From Ecdyonurus torrentis (lineage: Eukaryota; Arthropoda; Insecta; Ephemeroptera; Heptageniidae), in NCBI GenBank assembly GCA_949318235.1, contig OX439129.1, positions 29,815,243 to 29,879,242 on the forward strand: a stretch of DNA of 64,000 nucleotides, written 5' to 3'. Below the pieces are notes generated by a model. The model saw only the letters and a program-made list of their open reading frames with translations, did no database searches and was not told where the DNA came from. The stretch's first letter is position 1, and each line of letters opens with the position of its first letter. Shown here one piece after another: positions 47,672-59,618 of the stretch. The translations under genes were made by a program, and so were the position numbers.

Positions 47672-48168
47672 GTACTACACATATATTGCAATCTTTCTTT
47701 ATTTTAACTATAGTTGATAATCAAATAAGCAGACTTATTTTTCGTTAATTATTATTATTTTTTAATTATTATATGTATATTATCTGCATGCGTGCTAATC
47801 TGGTGCTAATACACACTTGGCCGGATGGCTTTGAAGTGTTTTGGGTTAGATATGTACCGCAAGGAAATGAAAAACCTGCACAACTATAGACTGAAAAGCA
47901 TTACTAAAATTGCAGGTTATTCAATTCATGTGATTTGGTACACAGCTATATAATATATTATGTATACATACATATTTACAAGTTTTATATGTATGTATGT
48001 ATGTACATATATTATAATAATTTGTATGCATATATTGATAAATTGCTTTTTTTTTTTTTTTAATTACGTATGATATTTATATCACATATCATACGGGTAT
48101 GTATATAGGGGATACGGTACATGGTACGGTACATATGAATATGATGCACATACCGGTATATGTATGTA

Positions 48169-48322
48169 TGTACAGCTCTAGACAAGAGTTCCTGAACGGG
48201 GCAGCGGCGACCGCTCTCGGGCGCTGCGTCGTTTTTTCATAAAGATAACATACATACATACTGTAATATAGTGTGATTGTGGGTTGCCTATATCGTTCAG
48301 GAACTTTTGGCCAGAGCTGTAT
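48169..48322. mobile_element. TACAGCTCTGG-type MITE, copy 2
   Basis: Left TACAGCTCTAGACAAGAGTT, right AACTTTTGGCCAGAGCTGTA. The inside shares GGGGCAGCGGCG, CATAAAGATAACATA and GTGGGTTGCCTA with copy 3. TA at both edges. Confidence 0.75.
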
Positions 48323-48356
48323 GCTGTACGTACAATAAAAATGACCATATATCATG

Positions 48357-48668
48357 GTTAGAGTGGTGGTTAGAACGATGAAGTTTCAGTGTGTTTCAAT
48401 GAGTACGTTGCCGCTGCAATACAAAGGTTGGCCAGGCAGTTTGACTGTGACCACTTCTTGCACACAGTGGCGAGTGCTGCTGTCGTAAGATTTGGTGGTC
48501 CGAGCTGCACAGGTCTGGTATTAGGAGCCCAGAGGAGTGTGGTGTTAAAGAGTAGAGCCTGTGGTTTGGTAAGCCACAGATCTTGGTAAACCCTAGCTCT
48601 AACTAAAAAGGATTCATCCTGGCCTACCCCAAAAGGGATTATGATGTCATGATATGTATGTATAGTAT
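48357..48668 (+). mobile_element. SINE-like element, 5'-truncated copy
   Basis: Matches the body of 53062-53463 in inverse orientation (GTGGTTAGAACG, GGTTGGCCAGGCAGTTTGA, AAGATTTGGTGGTCCGAGCTGC, TTAGGAGCCCAGAGGAGTGTGG, GGATTCATCCTGGCCTACCCC) and ends in a TATG-rich tail. The tRNA-like head of the other copy is missing. Confidence 0.7.
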
Positions 48669-48798
48669 GATATAGTAATTTGTTTTTGTATATACAAGCA
48701 CATGATATAAATGGACCCTGAGGATACACTTCCAACCTGCAGTATTTTGCAATTATATTTAAGTCATGGTATTGTGTTCCATGGCCATGTTTGGTTTC

Positions 48799-49040
48799 AT
48801 GTACAGTTTCGATCAAATGAATAGTTACCATTTAAACTCGATGTTTTTTACCGCGTTAAATTTTGTTCAATTTTGCAACCTTGTTTATGATTATTCATTG
48901 AACTCTATATATTCTCAATCACATCTATATTCAAATTCATTGAGTCTATATATTGTAATAGTTGACAAATACACCACAAGAAGTCACCTGTGATGCACTC
49001 AGGTAGACAATCCGGCGGATAAATATTTTGCTTGCTTGCT

Positions 49041-49101
<61 letters not shown>

Positions 49102-49555
49102 AAGAAATGCATTTAATGTTTGTTTTTTATGTTTCAAAATAACTGCTGACTTACCGATTTGCCCGATTAAGAGATTAAAATTAAGATTTTTTTTTTTTAT
49201 CATTTATATCAATATGATTTGTAATGACAGCAATTTGGTAAGAAAATAGTTCGAAACTTGTTATCAAACAAATACTTGAAAGCATTTCTCACAAGAGAGA
49301 GAGAGAGAATGAGCAAGCAAGCAAGCAAAATATTTACCCGCCAGATTGTCTACCTGAGTGCATCACAGGTGACTTCTTGTGGTGTCTTTGTCAACTATTA
49401 CAATATATAGACTCAATGAATTTGAATATAGATGTGATTGAGAATATAGAGTTCAATGAATAATCATAAACAAGGTTGCAAAATTGAACGAAATTTAACG
49501 CGGTAAAAAACATCGAGTTTAAATGGTAACTATTCATTTGATCGAAACTGTACAT
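48799..49555. mobile_element. large inverted repeat, arms about 280-320 bp
   Basis: Arms 48799-49117 and 49275-49555 are near-identical inverted copies starting ATGTACAGTTTCGATC at the left and ending GATCGAAACTGTACAT at the right. Each arm carries a CT/GA microsatellite at its inner side (48 bases left, about 15 right). The spacer is about 157 bp. No ORF of known family. Confidence 0.8.
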
Positions 49556-49780
49556 ACACGAAATCTTGACTAGTGTTTTTTTCACAAATACTGCACACTC
49601 AAGAATGTAGTGGTAGAATTCCTAACTGAAGAGACAGTTCATTTCTGATTCAGTCTTCACCTAGTGCAAAGATTTAGAAAGACAGTTTTTTTATATACAT
49701 TTAAGTTACGTGTTGAGTGAATCATATATAGTTTATTGTGAATAAAAACTCCCAGAAACTCAAAACCGGTTCCCAGTTGA

Positions 49781-50077
<297 letters not shown>

Positions 50078-50541
50078 TAATAATCTCCAAAATACCATCA
50101 TTGTTATTGCTGCTGTTGGTAATGCTTTTTATTGCATAAAGAAAGTATGTGTAATGTTTAAAAAAAAATTTAAAAAAATCTTTATTGCATGTGCAAAAAC
50201 AATGATGTCTGAAACATGAACTGTGTATGGACTTTCTCTCAAGTGATGCTTAATTAATTTGATTATTTCTTCTGGTATTTTTTTTTTCTCTGTCACCATT
50301 GCAATATAATTAATTAAAAGTGTACTATGTGTCACTAAAAATTATGTCTTGAATTTATTTGATTTACAAACTCCTTCCTATAGGTATTACACGTTATTTT
50401 GATTTGAGTGTAAAATAATGTACAGTACTTGAAAATCACAAATTAATGTAGGGTACTGGTAGTTAAGTAGTACACCATAAGCTGCAACGCTATTTAACTA
50501 GTGAAACCGAAGTTAAGTTGTTCTTTTGTTGCAACATTAGA

Positions 50542-51005
50542 AGACTTGCAAAAGTAGGTTTAGTGAAAAAGTAAACAAACTCACAGCCCAACAATACTAA
50601 CAAAGTGCTAGCAGACGATTTGGTTTTCCTGTCTCAATTTAACATGCTTTCTTATGGTGGAATGGATAACTCGAGTTAGAATGACTTTTTAGAGCTGAAA
50701 TTATTACTGCAGCTTACTGAGCCTCAAAGCTTTTGTTTTCCTGGATTTGAAGTCAATTGGGTAAAAAATTAATTTTTAACCAAATTGCTTGAAATCCAGG
50801 AAAACAAAAGCTTGTAGGTTCAGTAAGCTATAGTAAAAATTTCAGCTCTGAAAAATAATTCTAACTTGAGTTATAGCTGCTTCATTGCCCCTGAAGAAAG
50901 CATGTTAAAATGTAGACAGAACACAAAGTCGTCTGCTGGCTCTTTGTTAGTATTGTTGGGCTGTGAGTTTGTTTATTTTCTCACTAAACCTACTTTTAAT
51001 AAGTT
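50542..51005. mobile_element. foldback element, family F1, copy 2
   Basis: Two inverted halves: left AGACTTGCAAAAGTAGG, GTAAACAAACTCACAGCCCAACAATAC, CAAAGTGCTAGCAGACGA; right the complements, ending TTTCTCACTAAACCTACTTTT. The centre is near 50775 (TGGATTTGAAGTCAATTGG / CCAAATTGCTTGAAATCCA). Same family as 17148-17595. Confidence 0.75.
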
Positions 51006-51189
51006 TAAAAAAATATATTTAGAAAATAGTTGGTAGAGATTAGAGCACGTTGAATTGAAAATTAATAAAACGCGAAAATTCTCTAATTTAAATAGTAAAT
51101 TGGGACTAGGGATCAAATATTCTAGCTTGAGCTAGTTAAAAAGTAGACGTTGAAGGGATGGAGGTATAGTGTCAAAATAAAATACGATG

Positions 51190-51620
51190 TGCCTAGCATC
51201 TCACGTTCTCACACTACGTCAAAGACACAACATTATAAAACAGCATCAGACTTACTCTTTGCCTTAGACCGGTTTCGTCCTTTACCTAGGACTCATCAGT
51301 AAGGCTCGGCAGAGAGCTCTGTACAGCTAGAGATGGCTCACACCACATCTGCTAACTGACTGAGCTGAGGAAGCAAGTGGCAGTCGCGTTTTTATACGTG
51401 ATGCCCCCGCAGCTGTACGCGCTGATTGGTTAAAATCGCGCGCGCAAACTCGGCTTGCTGTTTAAAACCTCTCATCCTCACACTGTAATATAAAATCGTG
51501 TCTAAGAGGGGTGTAAGACAGGCAGCCAGCAAGCAATATGTGTCCTCCCTCACTTCCCAGAGTTCCCCAACTCTAGAAAGATTGCGAGAGCACTACGCCT
51601 ACTGACATGGCCAGTGGTTC
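51190..51620 (-). repeat. dispersed repeat carrying an intact hammerhead
   Basis: Longer and better preserved than its relative at 4380-4800, including a GC-rich insert around 51360-51460 (CGCTGATTGGTTAAAATCGCGCGCG). It encodes no reverse transcriptase. Hammerheads inside terminal repeats are known in Penelope-like elements, so a Penelope-type LTR is the best guess. Confidence 0.65.
51261..51305 (-). ncRNA. hammerhead ribozyme, all core positions intact
   Basis: On the minus strand: stem I strand GCCTTA, core CTGATGA, stem II GTCC-TAGGTAAA-GGAC, core GAAA, a short self-complementary stem III within ACCGGT, cleavage triplet GTC, then TAAGGC, which pairs perfectly with GCCTTA. Every invariant hammerhead base is present. 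The very short stem III with a palindromic sequence is the form that is expected to work as a dimer, as described for Penelope-like retroelements. It lies in the repeat at 51190-51620; the relative at 4549-4593 is mutated. Confidence 0.88.
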
Positions 51621-51867
51621 AGTTATAGCAAACAATACAGAAGTAGAACTTGACACCCCTCTCTCAGCCACATCTATCAAAATACTGGTATAAAGACATA
51701 CACAGATACACAGTATACAGTATACAGTGATTATCGTTGCATAATACATGTTTAAGGTGTGATAGCCAGCACCTCTTTCCTATGAGCTGTTAGTGATGCC
51801 AGCATTAGGCTTGATCATAAACTCTGCTTTCTTGTGTTCCTAAACATGAAAAAATAACAATCACTTT

Positions 51868-51898
<31 letters not shown>

Positions 51899-52119
51899 TG
51901 CCAGATAACATGTTTACAAACAAGCCTATGCTATGAACTTTCACAATCACAATTGAATTGAATTGATTAATACAATGATGTCTGGAGCACGCATAAACAT
52001 ACGGTCAGGAGCCCAAAAGAAACTTGCTTGTTTTGGAGTTCGGCTGAAACTTTTAGGAACTCCACTTCTGCTGTCAAAAAAAATAAATAATAATAATAAT
52101 AATAATATTAAATACTTAA

Positions 52120-52512
52120 CAGTAAGAAAAACTCTATGGAACTTCCATAGAACTTCAATTGTGGTAATGCCCTTGCTGATATTTCTACCCATTTCTTTTA
52201 TATTTGTTCTAACCACATTAGTTTCGTCCTTAAATTCAGTTCAAAACACGAATATCAAGAGATTTTTGGCTTCATTCTGTTAGATCATATAATATAGGAC
52301 ATTATCAATATTAAAGAAAAGGCTAAGAGATACCAGCAAGGGCCTTACCACTGAAGAAGTTCTATGGAGACGTTGAGGTCTCACATGGCATAGAGTTATA
52401 GTTATAAATGTTTATATATAACTGAAAGTTGTCATATATTTTAATGAAATTATCAATCAAAGAAAAGATTTACTTGAGCACATCAAGAAGTAGTATGTTG
52501 TCTTGTAGGAAA
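52120..52512. mobile_element. rearranged relative of the 56-kb palindrome
   Basis: The left part (about 52120-52235) matches the right end of 56041-56472 (TAGAACTTC, TGGTAATGCCCTTGCTG, CTAACCACATTAGTTTC, CCTTAAATT). The right part (about 52285-52512) matches its left arm (CCAGCAAGGGCCTTACCAC, AAGTTCTATGGAG, TTATCAATCAAAG, TTACTTGAGCACATCA, TGTCTTGT). The halves are therefore in the opposite arrangement to the palindrome. Confidence 0.6.
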
Positions 52513-53061
52513 TGGTAATTTAAATAATAAATAACAAAACTTATAGTTTTTTTTACAGTTACTGCACAGGCTTTTTATTTGAAGCAATAATTCTAATAGC
52601 ACTATACACGCTAAAGCAAAAGGCTACATAATGTTTTGCAAATATGTAAAGAACATAGTATAATAAACTTATAACTATATGCATATAACTTGTATAAAAT
52701 GCCAAAACAATTATTATTATAAAAACATTGGCATGTTGTGGTGCTTTAAATATATTTTTAATATATAGACAGGTTGATTTGCAAAGAGAATAATGCTGTT
52801 CCACATTGATGGTATGTAAAATCACACATACTTTGATTTAATTTCAATCCATACGACATGACATTGTACAAGTGGGTCCGAATTCATAACCAAACCAAAA
52901 TAACTATAATTAAGTGGGTTAATCAGGTGGGTTAAATTTTCTAAATGGTATCAAATTTTAATGCCAAAGTGCCAAAACCACTAATAATGAGTGTTTTTGC
53001 AGCCATAAGCAAGGAAAAATTATAATTAGGTAAATTTTATATTCAATGTTGCCTATTTAAA

Positions 53062-53463
53062 TACATACATACATACATATCATGACGCCATAATCCCTTT
53101 CGGGGTAGGCCAGGACGAATCCTTTTTAGTAAGAGGGCTTACAATGATCTGTGGCTTACCAGACCACAGGCTCTACCCTTAATACCACACTCCTCTGGGC
53201 TCCTAATACCAGACCTGTGCAGCTCGGACCACCAAATCTTACGACGGCAGCACTCGCCACTATGGACGAGAGGTGGTCAAACTGCCTGGCCAACCCACGC
53301 ATTGCAGCGGAAACGTACACGTTGAAACACACTCAAACTTCACCGTTCTAACCACCGCTCTTACAAGCTAGCCTACAAGGCCAACCCGGCTTGGTAACGA
53401 ACGCCGAACCTCCAGCGTGTCAAACGAGCACGCTAACCACTACACCACATGGGCAAATCGGGC
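53062..53463 (-). mobile_element. tRNA-derived SINE
   Basis: On the minus strand the head reads GTGGTGTAGTGGTTAGCGTG (box A like, 53433-53446), followed about 30 bases later by AGGTTCGGCGTTCG (box B like, 53398-53410), as in a tRNA promoter. A tRNA-unrelated body is shared with 48357-48668, and it ends in a (TATG)n tail. Layout and 5' truncation of the other copy fit LINE-driven retrotransposition. Confidence 0.75.
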
Positions 53464-53882
53464 AAATAAAGTCAAATAATAAGTTTCCTACAAAAGGTCA
53501 CTTGCCACTTAATATATATTATAAATATATTACTCGGTGGAAAAGCATCATTATCTTTGAACAACCAGTAACACATTTCTTTTTACATTAGATATTATCT
53601 ATATGATTAAAAGAAAGATGGTATATAAACGCATAGAGAAATAACATTTGGGACTGAAAGACAGACAAATTTCTTTACTTCCTTCTTTGTTATTTATCTA
53701 AGTGTTTTGTTTTATCATTCTTTTAATTTTTTTTTATCAATTAACGTTTAGTCATTTTTCCTTACATGTATATTATATAGGTATTTTTTACACAACATAT
53801 AGGTTAAATAATTCGTCAAACGACATATAATATGAAACAAATAATAAAATCTCACAAAGAAAAAAAAATAATATAATCTTCT

Positions 53883-53915
<33 letters not shown>

Positions 53916-54320
53916 TTATCTTTTTTCTTTTTTGGCATTTTGTCAAAGGCTCAATAAAATTGTAATCAAAAGGTAAGCATAAAATTTATCACAAGAAAGC
54001 TTTATTATGTATGCACTGTATTTTTTTAACACAATCGCATATTTTTAAATGACATAACAATTAGTTTTTTTTTTTTTTTTTTTTTAAGATTAAAAAGGAA
54101 ATTGTATCATTAAACTACACAGAGAGCCTTTGATCCTATTAATTTCACAACATCAATATTTATTTGCTTTGAAAGAAAGTATTGCAGATTATAATAATAA
54201 TAATAAATCATTTTTTTTTTCTTATTCATCATCATCATCTTCTTTTTTCCTTGTTTTTTTCCTTGTTTTTTTTTTTTTTTTTTCCCCCATTTCATTTTAA
54301 AGGTGACATATACGTATATC

Positions 54321-54480
54321 GAGGGTGCTCCACTATAATGTCCGAAGTCCACTTCACCTTGAAATAATAAATTTCGTCCAATTAACGCCAAATTTTGGAT
54401 TTTCCCATTTCAAGTCATTTGCAGCAAATAATATTTTTCAAGATCAATAGAACTTGGGACATTATAGTGTAACACCTTCA
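54321..54480. mobile_element. foldback MITE, 160 bp
   Basis: Left GGGTGCTCCACTATAATGTCC, right GGACATTATAGTGTAACACC, with TCAAGG/CAAGAT and AAATGACTTG-type pairing further in. No ORF. Confidence 0.65.
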
Positions 54481-56040
54481 AAATGTATATCAACAAGCTG
54501 CCTTATAATGAATGACACATTATTGGCAGTCTATGCCAGTGTCACATTCACAGCGGAGCAAAAACTGACAACATTTCAGTCATGCCACATATTATATACA
54601 TATATATTAATTTTTTTAAAAAAAATGGAGATACCATTACACTAAAATGAAATGTTAGGACAATTCTGAATATTAGAAAAACACATATTAAAGTAAAAAG
54701 AGCATTGTAGGAATATAGCACATCAATCCCACTACACTGCCACATACTGCTGATAAGTTGTTTTTTTTCTTTTCTTTCTATTTTCTTTTTAGAAATGCAT
54801 AACAAATCTATGACAAATGAAAAGTTTTCATAACTGTAACTTTCTTAATCTATAATTAAAGTCCAATATGCCACTCAACAAACATTTTTAAAACAAAATT
54901 TACACAATGAGATTCTGATGATTTATTATATTGTATAATTTATTAATTTTTTACAAGTTTTTGTTTAAATAACAACTGTTTTAAAATGTTTTCAGTGGCG
55001 TATTAGCTCAGGCCACCATCCCGTCAGTCTTACGTTTAAAGAAACGACAAGTCTCTGAATTTGAGACTATACTCTCACAGGCCTTTCATTCTCTCAAGCT
55101 ATAGTAACATTTTTTTCTTTCTTATCCTTTTTTTAAATATTATATATTATTAAATTCACAATGCCAGAAATTTTGAGAAAGACCCTTTTTAATAAGGTGG
55201 AAGAGTAAAACCTCATCTGCAGGTTTTAGTTTTAATTTAGGCAGTATTAGCTTAATTAAATTAAATTTAAAAAAAAAATAAAAAAAAATAATGTTAATAT
55301 TATGTTAAATTCACTGTAACAGAGAGTCCAATATACCTATTATTATTATTTTTATTTATTTATTTCAGTATTATTTTGAAGTTGTTAGCTAACATGAAAC
55401 TAATTGGCACTAATGAAAACTATAATTAATTATTGAAATTTAAGCACTTTATATAAATAGAACTATTAACTTAACAACTAATTATAAATAGATGGCATTT
55501 ACAACAAGAAAACAGGTTTCATTAGAACATAAGAATATAAATTACAGGTAGGGGTCTCAAGATGAAAGGGACAACAATGTCACTACTAAACAAAGATTCA
55601 ACAAAGGGTAAAATTTTAAATTTACTTTGTAAAGTGCATCCCATTAGAAATGGAAAATATATGCCTTGTTCACAATAAGCTTTTTCTAATTGGAATTGTC
55701 AAGTGAGCTCCATAAGAATGCATGTGATTTTGATCAAATACGTAATTAGCAATGCCAATTAGAAAAAGCTGTATTCACTTTTCATAAAATTCAATCATGA
55801 AACTGATTTTCAAATTGAATATTAACAAGTATAAATCCAGCGTCATATGAAATTATAAATTTTTATGACAAATAAATTAATACCATATGACATGAAACTG
55901 TGTCAGGTTAAGTGCTATTAAAAATTTAATAATATACATAATAGGCACAAGTTATCTTCTTTAAGAAGAAAATTAATGAATTTAATAATTATATTAATTA
56001 TAAATCATGATTTTTTATTTTTTTTTTATCATAGAATTAA

Positions 56041-56472
56041 TGATAAAGAAAAGGATAGAAAAACCAGCAAGGGCCTTACCACAGTAGAAGTTCTATGGAG
56101 AGGTCGAGGTCTTGCATGGCACAGTATAATGTTATAAAAGTTTCTTTATAACTTGAGAGCTTTCGTCATATGATAATGACATTATCAATCAAAAGAGAAA
56201 ATTACTTGAGCACATCACTGAGCAGTGTCTTGTCTTGTACAAGACAAGACACTGCTCAGTGATGTGCTCAAGTAATTTTCTCTTTTGATTGATAATGTCA
56301 TTATCATATGACGAAAGCTCTCAAGTTATAAAGAAACTTTTATAACATTATACTGTGCCATGCAAGACCTCGACCTCTCCATAGAACTTCTACTGTGGTA
56401 AGGCCCTTGCTGGTTTTTCTATCCTTTTCTTTATCATTGATCCTAACCGCGATGGTTTTTTCCTTAAATTGA
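56041..56472. mobile_element. perfect palindrome inserted with 14-bp direct repeats
   Basis: Arms of 199 bp (56040-56238 and 56239-56437) are exact inverse complements with no spacer; the centre is TTGTACAA. A 35-bp single tail (CCTAACCGCGATGG ... CCTTAAATTGA) follows the right arm. The whole is flanked by TATCATAGAATTAA on both sides (56027-56040 and 56473-56486). Relatives are at 52120-52512 and 5935-6312. Confidence 0.85.
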
Positions 56473-57308
56473 TATCATAGAATTAAAGCACTTAACAGAC
56501 ATCAAAGTTCATAACATGCTTCAATTATATATGCACACAAAGAAATATCAAAATGAAGACAAGCTGACTCTCTGTTTTAAAATATAGCTACTTACATTAC
56601 TTTAGTAGAAGTAATAACTCGCACTTCCAAATACTCTCAACATCCAATTTTTTTATGGTAACAAATTTTGTTGTTGTTTTTTAAACTTTTTTTTTTTTTT
56701 GTCAAATATAATATATATTATTTATAATTTATAATACAGTAGTATTAAATCCTTCAATATGATATATCCCTCGTTTCAATCAAGACTATGTATACCCACA
56801 TTTCTGACCAGTATAATAATTGAATTTTGATCATCATTATAGTCACCAATTGCATATCTTTTATTAATTCAAAAATATCACATTTAAAAATTTGAGAAGG
56901 CTATAATATATTATGTTACAGATACACCATTGCTTAAAAAAAAATACAATTATTTTTATTTATTTATATGTAAAACAGATAATCACATTTTTTTAAAAAT
57001 CTTAAACAGTTTTTATATATTATTTTGGAATGGTGTTTATTAAATTTATTTTATATTATAAAGCAATGCTCAAAATTTTAACATACATATATTTAAATAA
57101 ATATAACAATACATCTAATAATAACTAAATATATGTCTCTACAAAACCAATACGAAAGCTACAAAAAGAGTAAATAACATTGTGGTTGTTGACTATGCCC
57201 ACAAATACATTGTGATTGAAATGCTAGCAGAATAATGGTTTTCTATTGCATTTCTTTCATTGCCATTATACAAAGCAAGAGATATTTAATTTCAAGTGTA
57301 GTTATAAT

Positions 57309-57343
<35 letters not shown>

Positions 57344-59618
57344 CCTTTATTTTAAATACCTCTATTGTATCTGTGAGCATAATTCACATATTCATCATGT
57401 TAATTGTATAAGAATACAAATATTGTATTTTTTTTTTCCGCATTAAAATAATGCATTAGCTTTTTATTTTTAAGTTTTATCAATAGTAAGCTAAAATATA
57501 AGTACAGCTATTGCAAAAATATTAACAATACACCAAATTTATGCTGCACTACAAGAGAAATAGCGGTATATGTAATAGCCTTCCAACATATAGCATCACA
57601 TTTAATTAAAAATATTTATTTTTCACCATTATTTTTCCTTTTTTTTTTTAATTTAAAAAATCTTTTCTTTTTCTTATTTAAATATTATTTATTTTATGTT
57701 CTTATCAAGTCTATATATGTATGCAAGTATAGCAGTTTTCTCGATACAATACATTCACACAATGGTTGGGGGAGCATTATATATATATTTTTAATATTAT
57801 AAGTATATTGTTTATATTATATTTAATTAATAATATATCTGTGGATGGAGGCTATATGTACGTATGAACATGGATCATAGGGTGAATAATATTATGCGGA
57901 CATGATATTATCAACAACTATAGCAGGGAAAAAAATGCATTACAAAGCATATAGGTATATATTTTTACGTTGTTTTCTTTTTTTCACATTAACATTAAAA
58001 ACTAATTCATTTTTCTTTGTCTTATTTTATTATAATAACATACAGAAATCCATGTTATTTTCTTTCTTTTTCTTCATCTTCTTCTTCTTTTTTCTTTCTT
58101 TTTTTTTTTTCTTTTTTTTTTTTTAATATATAAATTTATGAATATCAATATTATTATACATTATACATATATAAACTATTTTTAATAATATAAAACTTAG
58201 AGCTTTGAATAAAATTTTATTTCAAAAAGTTGACATAACATATCATACAATTTCTTAGGCAATTTTTCTTACCTTATTATATGGGGATATAAAAACCTTA
58301 CATTGCAAGATCTATTTCAAAAAATCTATGCCCCGATTTGTTTTTATGAACCACTGCAAAGCTCTAATTTTATACCGAGCATAGAGAAGAGATAATAATC
58401 GAGATTCTTGTGTCTCTTCTCTACTTTTGTGTTCTCTTTAAGAAAACTTTTTTTTTTTTTTTTTTTTTAATGTGATGAGATGATAAATAGTATAACTTCT
58501 TTTTAAAAACTTTATTTGTTAATCCCTATAGACCTGGGGTAGGATTGATTGCTTAATTATTTTAGTAATAATATCAATTTTTAACCATCTTAGTTGCAGT
58601 TCTATTATATTATTATTATATAAAATTGATTTCATTTATATAATTTCGTATTGTTTTACATGTTTACAAACCATGATATAGGAACTTAATTATTGTGTGA
58701 TGTTTATTTTATATAGTAACATTTTATTACTATCAATATATAATCTGTATTCTAAGTAATGTATACAAAACTATACAGAAAAAAAATATTTAACAGATTT
58801 TTAATATGTTTATTTCATACTTTAGATAAAAATATATTTTTCTAATGTGAAGTATTTTGCAAATATAGAGCCAAATAAAAAAAGTAATGTAAAAGTTTAA
58901 AGCAATATTTTACATCTTGTTTGTAGAAAGTGAGCTCAAAAGTTATCAGTATTGTTTACAAATAATCGTACAATGAAACTTGATAAATTAACAAATAGAT
59001 TGGAAAAATTAAGAAATGGAAATTAAGCTGTCAATTGACAGCTCAATTTCTCATTCCCTAATTTTTCAAATCCATCTATCATTTGTATTCTATAATGTTT
59101 TTATCAATCATCGCAAAGTTGATTTCTTTCCTTTATTATCATAATAATGAAAATGCTTGTTTGTTTTTTATTGTAGTATCATGATCATTAAAATATATAT
59201 TTAGAAAAATGTTATTTCTTAATGTATAATTTTTACAGTGGTTAGTTACTTTTCTTTTCTTTTCTTTCTTTTATTTATTTATTTTTTTGTCAAATTATTT
59301 ATAATTATACATATTAGATGTTACACATATAATTAATTTAGAAACTACTAGAAAGCAAAGCAATGATAAATTATTGATGTGATAAAACTGCAACCAGAAA
59401 GTTAAAACAATAAAATAAAATAAACTTTATTTTTTAAGAAATGGACAGGGGGAAAGGGTAGCATGTGATCACTTTTTCTATTTCCCATTTGATGGGATTT
59501 ATTTATTACAGGCATTTTTTCCCTTGCTTTTTTCATTATACTTACTTTAAAGCTAGTTGTGAAAAAGCATTACAATTACAGATATATATATAATATATAA
59601 TTTTTAATGTATAATAGT

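Larger units (their letters stand above)
50078..59618. other. 9.5-kb intergenic repeat-rich region
   Basis: No protein gene is recognised between TMA7 and the BMP receptor. Besides the elements listed separately, it contains long T tracts (51870-51899, 53899-53916, 57310-57339), pyrimidine-rich stretches near 58050-58125, a small hairpin at 59000-59090 and a mixed-composition patch near 55005-55085 of unknown nature. The left end is TMA7 3' UTR and the right end BMP receptor 3' UTR. Confidence 0.6.

Noticed and set aside
48370..48831. 153-aa minus-strand ORF and the matching ORF at 53151-53351
   Set aside because: Both are read from copies of the same SINE-like repeat and show no protein domain.
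52205..52240. AAGGACGAAAC on the minus strand, resembling the 3' core of a hammerhead
   Set aside because: No CTGATGA box or partner for stem II precedes it; a chance match.
53398..53446. Functional tRNA gene
   Set aside because: Box A and box B are recognisable, but the acceptor and anticodon stems do not fold cleanly and a SINE body follows, so it is tRNA-derived rather than a tRNA gene.
59000..59090. Hairpin around AAGCTGTCAATTGACAGCT that might be a terminator or microRNA
   Set aside because: Arms pair only partly away from the centre, and there is no evidence for a microRNA precursor; noted only as a small inverted repeat.
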